Assembly: GCA_902475865.1 (NCBI GenBank)
Contig: CABSBK010000010.1
Coordinates: 1 to 11,616, forward strand
Reading direction: 5' to 3'
DNA: 11,616 nt
Origin: an uncultured Collinsella sp.
GTDB lineage: Bacteria; Actinomycetota; Coriobacteriia; Coriobacteriales; Coriobacteriaceae
Part shown: in pieces, positions 1 to 6,010 of the stretch
Position numbering within the stretch: position 1 is the stretch's first letter
How the letters are laid out: every line of letters starts with the position of its first letter
Translations under genes and position numbers: made by a program
Notes under the pieces: model-generated
What the model was told of the DNA's origin: nothing
What the model saw: only the letters and a program-made list of their open reading frames with translations
Database searches by the model: none

Positions 1-1353
1 GGCACCGCCGATGCCGTCACGGCCGGTGCGGCCGCCCAGCAGGATGATCTTGTCGGTGGGGGCGGGGCAATCGCGGCGCACGTGGTTTGCCGGGGTAGCG
101 CCCACGACGGCGCCGACCTCCATGCGCTTGGCCACGTAACCGGGGTGATAGAGCTCGTTGACCTGGCCGGTGGCAAGGCCGATCTGGTTGCCGTAGCTGG
201 AGTAGCCGGCGGCAGCGGTGGTTACGAGCTTGCGCTGCGGCAGCTTGCCCTCGAGCGTCTCGGAGACGGGGACGGTGGGGTCGCCGGCGCCGGTGACACG
301 CATAGCCTGGTACACATAGCTGCGGCCCGAGAGCGGGTCGCGGATGGCGCCGCCCACGCAGGTGGCGGCACCGCCGAAGGGCTCGATCTCGGTCGGGTGG
401 TTGTGGGTCTCGTTCTTAAACAGGAACAGCCAGTCCTGGTCCTCGCCGTCGACATCGACCTTCACCTTGACGGTGCAGGCGTTGATCTCCTCGGATTCGT
501 CGACATCGGTCATGACGCCGGTCTTCTTAAGATACTTGGCGCCGATGGTGCCCATGTCCATGAGACAGACGGGCTTGGCGTCGCGGCCGAGTTCGTGGCG
601 CATCTCCATGTAGCGGTCGAAGGCTTGCTGCACCACGGCGTCGTCGATTGTCACGTCGTCCAGGACGGTGCCGAAGGTGGTGTGGCGGCAGTGGTCGGAC
701 CAATAGGTGTCGATCACGCGGATCTCGGTGATGGTGGGGTCGCGATCCTCATCGCGGAAGTACTGCTGGCAGAAGGCGATGTCCGCCTCGTCCATGGCAA
801 GGCCGCGCTCGGTGATAAAGGCGGCAAGGCCGGCCTCGTCGAGCTCGCGGAAACCGTCGAGCACTTCGACAGGCTGCGGCTCGGGTGTCTCAATGTGCAA
901 CGTCTCGGGCAGGTTGAGCGAGGCGATGCGCGCCTCGACGGGGTTCACCACGTAGTGCTTGATGGCCTCGATGGCGGCTTCGTCCAGAGTGCCCGAGATC
1001 ATATAGACCTTGGCGGAGCGCACGGCGGGGCGCTCGCCCTGGCTGATGAGCTGCACGCACTCGCTGGCGGAGTCGGCGCGCTGGTCAAACTGGCCAGGCA
1101 GGAATTCGACGGCAAAGACGGCGCCATCGCTTGCGGGGAGTTCGTCGTAGGTCACATCGACCTGGGGCTCGCTAAAGACGGTCGGCACGCAGGAGCGGAA
1201 AAGTTCCTCGTCGATGCCCTCGACGTCGTAGCGATTGATGATCCTCAGGGCCTCGATGCCCTTGATGCCGAGAATTTCGGTCAGCTCGCCCTTGAGCTGC
1301 TGAGCCTCGACGTCGAACCCGGGTTTCTTCTCCACGTAGATACGAGAGACCAT
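1..1353 (-). CDS. purL: Phosphoribosylformylglycinamidine synthase PurL, N-terminal part (runs off left edge)
   Basis: PurL makes FGAM from FGAR, glutamine and ATP, the fourth step of de novo purine synthesis, in the cytoplasm. The minus strand is open from the ATG at 1351-1353 to base 1 (451 codons, no stop), so the gene is 3'-truncated by the window. Visible landmarks are SDHCRHTTF at residues 219-227, the ATP/metal-binding segment FKNETHNHPTEIEPFGGAAT at 312-331, then GGAIRDPLSG (334-343), MRVTGAGDP (351-359) and GGRTGRDGIGG at the cut edge (440-450). The N-terminus (residues 1-60) matches my memory of the long single-chain clostridial/Bacteroides form of about 1,200 residues, not the short PurL with separate PurS and PurQ found in most Actinobacteria. 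An AGGAAGG-like ribosome site lies about 9-15 bases upstream of the ATG. It is divergent from the antiporter gene. The family call is secure; the full length cannot be seen. Confidence 0.93.
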   Translation of the reverse strand, partial: MVSRIYVEKKPGFDVEAQQLKGELTEILGIKGIEALRIINRYDVEGIDEELFRSCVPTVFSEPQVDVTYDELPASDGAVFAVEFLPGQFDQRADSASECVQLISQGERPAVRSAKVYMISGTLDEAAIEAIKHYVVNPVEARIASLNLPETLHIETPEPQPVEVLDGFRELDEAGLAAFITERGLAMDEADIAFCQQYFRDEDRDPTITEIRVIDTYWSDHCRHTTFGTVLDDVTIDDAVVQQAFDRYMEMRHELGRDAKPVCLMDMGTIGAKYLKKTGVMTDVDESEEINACTVKVKVDVDGEDQDWLFLFKNETHNHPTEIEPFGGAATCVGGAIRDPLSGRSYVYQAMRVTGAGDPTVPVSETLEGKLPQRKLVTTAAAGYSSYGNQIGLATGQVNELYHPGYVAKRMEVGAVVGATPANHVRRDCPAPTDKIILLGGRTGRDGIGGA

Positions 1354-1536
1354 TGGTTCCTGCCTTCCTGATCGGTTGGGCGTACGGTACGGTATGCGGC
1401 AGCGGTCGGTTTACGGGGCAAGCCTCGGGTCGCCTTGAGCCACATGTTTGTAAACCTCACTATGATACGACAGCTCGCAGCGCGTTGAGGACGGCGAGGG
1501 TGCTACAGTGATGCGCAAACAAGAGAAAGGCATCAC
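1354..1536. promoter_or_regulatory. Divergent intergenic region between purL and antiporter
   Basis: This 183-base spacer must hold the promoters of purL (leftward) and the antiporter (rightward). On the plus strand there is a fair -10-like TATGAT at 1461-1466, but the only -35-like hexamer (TTGAGC, 1435-1440) is 20 bases away, so the promoter call is weak. A short direct repeat (TACGG TACGG TATG) lies around 1384-1396. I see no riboswitch or recognisable PurR-type box. The antiporter ribosome site (AGAAAGG) lies just before its ATG. Confidence 0.3.
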
Positions 1537-3099
1537 ATGGCATTCGTTTCACTCGCCATCATCGCGCTCGTGGCCTTTGCAAGCCCCTTCATCGCCTCGG
1601 CGATTCCCGGAAAGCCCGTTCCCGAAACGGTCTTTTTGCTCGTGTTCGGCGCGGTGCTGGGACCCCATATGCTCGGCGTCATCCATGTAGATGCCGAGGT
1701 CTCGCTCGTGTCAGAGCTCGGTCTGGCATTTTTGTTCCTGCTTGCCGGCTTTGAGATCGATCCCAAGAACATCACGGGCGTCGAGGGCCGCTACGGTATG
1801 GCCACGTGGGCTGTCACATTTTGTATCGCCTGGCTTGCCGTGCGCTTTACCCCGTGGTTCTCGGTCAGCCATTTCGACGGTATCGCCGTGACGCTCGCCT
1901 TGACCTCGACGGCGCTTGGGGCGCTCATGCCCATCTTGCGCGAGCGGTTGCTTGCCGGAACGCGCGTCGGTGATTCGATTCTTGCCTATGGTACGTGGGG
2001 CGAGCTCGGCCCCGTGCTCGCCATGTCGGTACTGCTGTCTGCCCGTACGGGCATCGAGACGCTGCTGATCTTGGGCTTATTTGCCGCCGTGTGCGTGCTG
2101 CTTGCCGTGGTCCCCAGCCGCTCCAAACGCGTCGGCAGCCGCTTCTTTGCGTTTGTCGAGGAGCGCGCCGATACCACGTCGCAGACGTTCGTACGCCTGA
2201 CAGTGCTTATTTTGGTCACGCTCGTGGCGTTCTCGGCCATCTTTAGCCTCGATATCGTATTGGGCGCTTTTGCCGCCGGCTTTGTCCTGCGCTATATCAT
2301 CCCCGAGGGCAACCATACGCTCGAGACCAAGCTCGACGGCCTGGCCTACGGCTTTTTGATCCCGGTGTTCTTTACTGTATCGGGCGCTAAGATCGACCTG
2401 ACGGCCGTGGTGTCGCGCCCCGGGCTGCTCGTGGGCTTTATCTTGGCGCTGCTGATCATTCGTGCCGTGCCCATTCTCATCTCTATGAGCATTTGCCCTG
2501 CGACGCGCGACGTTTCGGCGTATGGTCGCATTACCGTGGCTCTGTACTGCACCACGGCGCTGCCGATTATCGTTGCCGTGACGAGCGTTGCCGTCAACGC
2601 GGGCGCGCTGTCGCAAGATATTGCGTCGGTCATGGTTGCCGCCGGCGCCATCACGGTGTTCTTGATGCCGCTGCTCGCACAACTCTTCTACCGCGTGGTC
2701 GACGCCGCACCGGTCGCTGCCGTGGCAGAGGTTGCCGAGCATCCATCCGATGCGCTCGACATCCTGCGCGCCCATCACGATTTGGCGAGCCTGCTCGCAC
2801 GCGAGCACGAGCTGCTGACCTCGCATGGTCACGGTCGCGTATTCGAGGGCCTGCCTACGCTCGATACGATTGCCGAGCGTCTTTCCGCCGAGGCAGCGAG
2901 CGGCCACATCGATGCCCGCATCGTGGACGCGGCACATCTTCTTGCCGATAAGACCTATGGTGATGAGGTTGACCCGTCCGAGCTGACTCCGCGTGAGCGC
3001 CGCCGCCTGGAGCGCGCCAAGCTCGCCGTGCACGAATACCGCCGCCGCATGCTGGAACTTTACGCGCGCGATGAAGCCCAGGACGACGACGGTAAGTAG
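1537..3099 (+). CDS. CPA2-family cation/proton (Na+/H+ or K+/H+) antiporter
   Basis: This 520-residue membrane protein probably exchanges Na+ or K+ for H+ across the cytoplasmic membrane, serving pH and ion homeostasis. It has about 12 hydrophobic segments between residues 1 and 387. CPA2-like marks are PVPETVFLLVFGAVLGP (27-43), FLLAGFEIDP (67-76) and ALTSTALGALMPILRE (121-136), the last matching the unwound fourth helix of Kef/NapA proteins. Where NapA or KefC carries its Asp-Asp or Asn-Asp ion site, this protein has GTWGELGPV (152-160), with Glu156 as the only acid. There is no TrkA-N/RCK nucleotide-binding domain; instead a charged, helical tail of about 130 residues follows, with a basic cluster at 485-503 and a DDD near the end. 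The start is set by AGAAAGG seven bases upstream of the ATG. It appears to be a single-gene transcript ending at the hairpin 3138-3178. The transported ion cannot be told from sequence. Confidence 0.85.
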   Translation: MAFVSLAIIALVAFASPFIASAIPGKPVPETVFLLVFGAVLGPHMLGVIHVDAEVSLVSELGLAFLFLLAGFEIDPKNITGVEGRYGMATWAVTFCIAWLAVRFTPWFSVSHFDGIAVTLALTSTALGALMPILRERLLAGTRVGDSILAYGTWGELGPVLAMSVLLSARTGIETLLILGLFAAVCVLLAVVPSRSKRVGSRFFAFVEERADTTSQTFVRLTVLILVTLVAFSAIFSLDIVLGAFAAGFVLRYIIPEGNHTLETKLDGLAYGFLIPVFFTVSGAKIDLTAVVSRPGLLVGFILALLIIRAVPILISMSICPATRDVSAYGRITVALYCTTALPIIVAVTSVAVNAGALSQDIASVMVAAGAITVFLMPLLAQLFYRVVDAAPVAAVAEVAEHPSDALDILRAHHDLASLLAREHELLTSHGHGRVFEGLPTLDTIAERLSAEAASGHIDARIVDAAHLLADKTYGDEVDPSELTPRERRRLERAKLAVHEYRRRMLELYARDEAQDDDGK

Positions 3100-3137
3100 T
3101 AAGGAATACCGGGATACGGGTTCCGTCCAAATAATAG

Positions 3138-3178
3138 AAGGCGCGCTGCCTGCGGTTGATGCAGACAGCGCGCCTTTT
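3138..3178. terminator. Bidirectional hairpin terminator between antiporter and SDR gene
   Basis: GGCGCGCTG at 3140-3148 pairs perfectly with CAGCGCGCC at 3166-3174. The inner bases CTGC/GCAG extend the stem, and AA before it faces TTTT after it (3175-3178). On the plus strand it has the U-tract expected for the antiporter, 39 bases past its stop. The minus-strand SDR gene ends 43 bases away on the other side, and reading leftward the hairpin is followed by a broken T-rich run. It therefore probably serves both convergent genes, better in the plus direction. Confidence 0.8.
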
Positions 3179-3220
3179 GCGTTGGGCCTCGTTGAGGTTC
3201 GAAGTCGTGGCTTGCGACCT

Positions 3221-3970
3221 TTAGGAGCGGGCGGCTCCGTCGACGGGGAGCACGGCGCCCGTGACATAGGATGACATGTCGCTCGCTAGGAAAACAAAGG
3301 CGTTGGCGACGTCCTCGGACTCGCCCATGCGGCCGAGCGGAATAGTGGCGATGATGGGCTTAATAACCTCTTCGGGCAGGTTGGCGACCATGTCGGTCTT
3401 AGTCACGCCAGGGGCAACGGCGTTGACGCGGATGCCCATGGGGGCGAGCTCGCGCGAGAGCGACTGGACCATGCCGTTGACGGCAAACTTGGACGTGGGG
3501 TAACCGACGCCGGAGGGCTGGCCGTACTTGGCGACCATCGAGCTCGTGGTAGTGATGGTGCCGCCGTGGCCGGCCTCGGTCATAATCTTGGCGGCCGCCT
3601 GGTGACCGTTAAAGACAGCGACGACGTTGAGGTCCATGACTTTGGCGAACTCCTCGGCCGTGTAGTCCAAAAGGGGCGAGCGCTGGGAGATTCCGGCATT
3701 GTTGACGACCGTGTCCAGGCCGCCCATGTCGGTTGCAGCCTGGGTAAAAGCCTCGGTCACGGCCTCGAGTGAGGTGAGGTCGCAGGAGCGGCCCCAGACC
3801 TTGGCGTCGGGATAGGCAGCCGCCAGCTTCTCAACGGCCGCGTCGGCAGTCTCCTGGCGCGAGCCAAAGACGGTGACGGTGGCACCCTCCTCGATAAAAC
3901 GGCAGGCGATGGCATAGCCGATACCGCGCGTGCCTCCGGTGATGATTGCTTTCTTGCCCTCGAGCAACAT
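3221..3970 (-). CDS. Short-chain dehydrogenase/reductase, BaiA-like (candidate hydroxysteroid dehydrogenase; FabG-type fold)
   Basis: A 249-residue classical SDR, a cytoplasmic NAD(P)-dependent oxidoreductase. The cofactor motif TGGTRGIG is at residues 11-18, NNAG at 90-93, Asn115 in the alpha-4 helix, and the catalytic Ser144, Tyr157 and Lys161 (YPTSK) are all present. Compared from memory with BaiA (bile-acid 3-alpha-hydroxysteroid dehydrogenase of Clostridium scindens), it shares GGTRGIG, the FIE-GA and FG-QE segments, DLTS, VFNG, SG-GYPTSK, VAPGV--TDM, and the C-terminal VDGA-R ending, with the same length. FGSRQET at 35-41 replaces the acidic FGETQEE of BaiA, so NADP(H) is the more likely cofactor. 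I chose the ATG at 3968-3970 because AGAGGAAG lies 5-12 bases upstream and the family starts here; an in-frame extension to 4090 lacks SDR-like sequence. It is monocistronic. A general 3-ketoacyl reductase or sugar dehydrogenase role remains possible. Confidence 0.85.
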   Translation of the reverse strand: MLLEGKKAIITGGTRGIGYAIACRFIEEGATVTVFGSRQETADAAVEKLAAAYPDAKVWGRSCDLTSLEAVTEAFTQAATDMGGLDTVVNNAGISQRSPLLDYTAEEFAKVMDLNVVAVFNGHQAAAKIMTEAGHGGTITTTSSMVAKYGQPSGVGYPTSKFAVNGMVQSLSRELAPMGIRVNAVAPGVTKTDMVANLPEEVIKPIIATIPLGRMGESEDVANAFVFLASDMSSYVTGAVLPVDGAARS

Positions 3971-3974
3971 GGTG

Positions 3975-3982
3975 CTTCCTCT
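3975..3982 (-). promoter_or_regulatory. Ribosome binding site that fixes the SDR start
   Basis: On the minus strand the bases read AGAGGAAG and lie 4 bases from the ATG at 3970, with the AGAGG core 7 bases away. This supports the short start over the in-frame upstream ATG at 4090, whose extra 40 residues do not resemble an SDR N-terminus. Confidence 0.6.
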
Positions 3983-4051
3983 CATCGCGGGCGGACATAC
4001 ACGGCACAGCATAGCGTCGGCAAAATACAGCTGCCGTCGCATATCGGCAAA

Positions 4052-4081
4052 CGGTATCCACGGTTGTTGACGAACGGTCAA
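4052..4081 (-). promoter_or_regulatory. Candidate SDR promoter with overlapping palindrome
   Basis: On the minus strand TTGACC (4081-4076) is a good -35 hexamer. Seventeen bases on is a weak -10-like GATACC. The same -35 is part of a 15-base palindrome, TTGAC-GAACG-GTCAA (4067-4081), which is the usual position and shape of a repressor operator. The promoter call is weak because of the poor -10; the palindrome itself is directly visible. Confidence 0.3.
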
Positions 4082-4125
4082 GTTGTTCAAACGTTAGTCG
4101 ACCACTTCGTGCAAAAGATGTAACT

Positions 4126-4160
4126 AAAAGGGGCTCCCATCCAATCGGACGGGAGCCCCT
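4126..4160 (-). terminator. Rho-independent terminator of hom
   Basis: AGGGGCTCCC (4129-4138) and GGGAGCCCCT (4151-4160) form a perfect 10-base-pair stem, with a small inner TCC/GGA pairing in the loop. On the minus strand it is followed at once by TTTT (4129-4126). It lies 30 bases past the hom stop codon and blocks read-through into the SDR gene, which is on the same strand. Confidence 0.88.
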
Positions 4161-4190
4161 CATGCGTTATTTGATTTGCCGAGAATCGGG

Positions 4191-5534
4191 CTAGTTGGCC
4201 ATGACGCCTTCGGTCCAAGCCTCGACGTCCTCGATGCGCAGGACGTTGGCGACCTCGGCCACGCAGTCGACGCTGGCAAGCTCGGCGGCGGCAGCCTGGA
4301 CGTCCTTCTCGAGCGCGCGGTGCGTCAGGAAGATGACCGAGCAGGCATCGCTGACACCCGACTTGCCGTCCTCGACTTGGTTGATGAGCGAGATCGAAAT
4401 GTTGTGCTTGGCAAAGATGTCGACCGTCTCGGACAGGGCGCCCACGCGGTCGGCGACCTTCAGGCGCACATAGTACTTGGTTTGGAGCTCGTCCATGGGC
4501 TTAAAGGCGAGGTTGTGACCATAGGGCTCAATCTCGGGCAGCGGAGCCACGCCCCGGCTGATCTGCTCGGAGAGCGACAGGATATCGCCCACGACGGCGC
4601 TCGCGGTGGGGAAGGAGCCTGCGCCGGCACCGTAGAACATGGTCTCGCCCACGGCGTCGCCCACTACGTAAACAGCGTTCATGGCGCCGTTGACCTTGGC
4701 AAGCATGTGGTCGGCGGGGATCAGCGTGGGATGCACGCGGACGTCGACGCCGGCGTCGGTGTTGCGGGCGATGCCGAGCAGCTTAATGGTGTAGCCGAGC
4801 TCGCGGGCCTGGGCGATGTCCTCGGCGCCGATGGTGCGGATACCCTGCTGGTACACATCATCGGTGGTAACGCGGGTGCCAAAGCCGATGGAGGCGAGGA
4901 TCGCCGTCTTGCTGGCGGCGTCGAAGCCGTCGACGTCGGCGGACGGGTCGGCCTCGGCATAGCCCTTGGCCTGCGCGTCGGCGAGCACGTCGGCGTAATC
5001 GGCGCCCTCGGCGTCCATGCGCGACAGGATATAGTTGGTGGTGCCGTTGAGGATGCCGGCGATGGTCAGGATCTTGTTGCCCACCAGGTCGTGCTCAAGC
5101 GTGCTCACGATGGGGATGCCGCCGCCGCAACTGGCCTCGCACTTAATCTGCACGCCGCACGCACGCGCCTTCTCGGCAAGCGTCTCGACGTGACGGCCCA
5201 GCAGGGCCTTGTTGGCAGAGACGACGTGCTTGCCGTGCTCAAAGGCAGTGGTAAAGATCTCGGTTGCGGGATGCTCGCCGCCGATCAGCTCGACGACGAT
5301 GTCGACGGCGGGGTCGGTGACGACGTCGTGCCAGTCACTCGTAAAGGCCTCGCGCTCAATGCCTGCCGATTCGGCCTGCTCCCAAGCAAGCGCGCAGGCG
5401 CGGGTCAGCTTAAGGTCGATGCCGTAGGCTGCCAGGTACTCATCGTGGTGGCTCTTGATCAGACGGGCCACGCCGCCGCCGACGGTTCCCAGACCGATGA
5501 GGCCGACGTTCACGGTGCGCAGGGGTTCGCTCAT
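4191..5534 (-). CDS. hom: Homoserine dehydrogenase with C-terminal ACT domain
   Basis: This enzyme reduces aspartate semialdehyde to homoserine with NAD(P)H, the branch point to threonine and methionine (and isoleucine). The 447 residues are typical of monofunctional Hom. The Rossmann motif GLGTVGGG is at 14-21, SANKALL with catalytic Lys109 at 106-112, NGTTNYIL at 163-170, and the signature GYAEADPSADVDGFDAASK at 191-209, which holds the acidic substrate residues and Lys209. An ACT domain covers about 354-434 (VADRVGALSETVDIFAKHNI), fitting feedback control by an end product, usually threonine. The start at 5532-5534 is preceded by AAGGAG with a 6-base gap. No thrB, thrC or aspartokinase gene is adjacent, so it is transcribed alone, ending at the 4126-4160 hairpin. 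It is divergent from the liv operon; regulation by amino-acid supply is inferred, not shown. Confidence 0.96.
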   Translation of the reverse strand: MSEPLRTVNVGLIGLGTVGGGVARLIKSHHDEYLAAYGIDLKLTRACALAWEQAESAGIEREAFTSDWHDVVTDPAVDIVVELIGGEHPATEIFTTAFEHGKHVVSANKALLGRHVETLAEKARACGVQIKCEASCGGGIPIVSTLEHDLVGNKILTIAGILNGTTNYILSRMDAEGADYADVLADAQAKGYAEADPSADVDGFDAASKTAILASIGFGTRVTTDDVYQQGIRTIGAEDIAQARELGYTIKLLGIARNTDAGVDVRVHPTLIPADHMLAKVNGAMNAVYVVGDAVGETMFYGAGAGSFPTASAVVGDILSLSEQISRGVAPLPEIEPYGHNLAFKPMDELQTKYYVRLKVADRVGALSETVDIFAKHNISISLINQVEDGKSGVSDACSVIFLTHRALEKDVQAAAAELASVDCVAEVANVLRIEDVEAWTEGVMAN

Positions 5535-5588
5535 AGATAGCTCCTTCGTGCATCTTATGGATGGATTAACCGCTTAAAGGTTGAGTGC

Positions 5589-5594
5589 ATTCTA
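5589..5594 (-). promoter_or_regulatory. Candidate -10 box for hom
   Basis: On the minus strand the bases read TAGAAT, a 5-of-6 match to the -10 consensus, about 55 bases upstream of the hom start. No convincing -35 hexamer lies at the right spacing, so this is only a tentative promoter. Confidence 0.3.
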
Positions 5595-5694
5595 GCGTGA
5601 ACCGAGGGCGCGTGCTCGCCAGTTAACAGGAGTCGCACAAAACGGCACCCCCGAAACGCTGCGGAAACATTGGAAACACGCTCGCTACATACGA

Positions 5695-5739
5695 CCTACA
5701 GCCTATGTGATTCAGGGCGGCAAGTACATCGCCGCCTAG
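5695..5739 (+). pseudogene. Relic of the 3' end of a livJ-like binding-protein gene
   Basis: Reading in frame from 5695, the strand encodes PTAYVIQGGKYIAA followed by TAG at 5737-5739. The intact livJ just downstream ends PTAYVITDGKYVQA and stop, so 10 of 14 residues agree, including the terminal Ala. Upstream codons in this frame are open back to a TAG at 5593-5595 but show almost no likeness to LivJ (only a Trp at 5671-5673 may correspond to Trp372 of LivJ), and there is no start codon. The bases after the stop also resemble those after livJ: GTTTT-RATC followed by AGGGG, at 5768-5784 and 7220-7239. I read this as the leftover tail of a tandem livJ copy whose body was deleted. Chance likeness of 14 codons is unlikely given the shared flank. 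Confidence 0.6.
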
Positions 5740-5769
5740 GTGCGTACAAAACGCGACCGGTGAGGCTGT

Positions 5770-5940
5770 TTTAATCAGGGCAGGGGCGCTTGTAACAGAA
5801 TGGAAATATTACTTTCACACAATAAAGTGGCTAAACTGTATAAACCGATAGAAATACGCATAATTATGGATAAATGGGCAAAACAAAAGAAAAGTTGAAA
5901 TAATCGTCACTTTCCTTAACTAAAGCGTTTACTATTTTGC
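5770..5940 (+). promoter_or_regulatory. AT-rich upstream region of the liv operon
   Basis: This block is sharply richer in A and T than the rest of the window and lies 70-240 bases before livJ, so it most likely holds the operon promoter and regulator sites. Possible elements are TTGAAA (5895-5900) as a -35, TATAAA (5839-5844) and TACTAT (5930-5935) as -10 boxes, and a perfect 10-base palindrome CATAATTATG (5859-5868). None of the hexamers pair at standard spacing, so the exact promoter cannot be assigned. No open frame of note is present. Confidence 0.45.
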
Positions 5941-5943
5941 GAA

Positions 5944-5989
5944 CGCCGAACACGGCGAAGGATGGCCTGTCGGGCAACCGAAACCCGAC
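5944..5989 (+). other. Two leader hairpins upstream of livJ
   Basis: CGCCG-aaca-CGGCG (5944-5957) and GTCGGG-N9-CCCGAC (5969-5974 with 5984-5989) each form a perfect short stem just before the livJ ribosome site. Neither is followed by a T-run. They could be a 5' stability element or a structure affecting translation; I do not recognise a known riboswitch. Confidence 0.4.
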
Positions 5990-6010
5990 GAGATTTGAGA
6001 GGAGAGCCGC

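Noticed and set aside
82..1371. A 429-codon open frame on the plus strand
   Set aside because: It is antisense to purL, whose conserved motifs are clear on the other strand.
2077..3267. A 396-codon open frame on the minus strand
   Set aside because: It is antisense to the antiporter, contains no known motif, and would run across the terminator and into the SDR gene.
3971..4090. A 40-residue N-terminal extension of the SDR
   Set aside because: The extra sequence does not resemble an SDR start, overlaps the likely promoter, and a good ribosome site supports the ATG at 3970.
4129..4160. The strong palindrome as a possible mobile-repeat end or operator
   Set aside because: Its distance from the hom stop and the T-run on the minus strand explain it fully as a terminator.
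4176..5540. A 454-codon open frame on the plus strand
   Set aside because: It mirrors hom almost end to end and has the same low-complexity Gly/Asp/Val make-up; the homoserine dehydrogenase motifs are on the minus strand.
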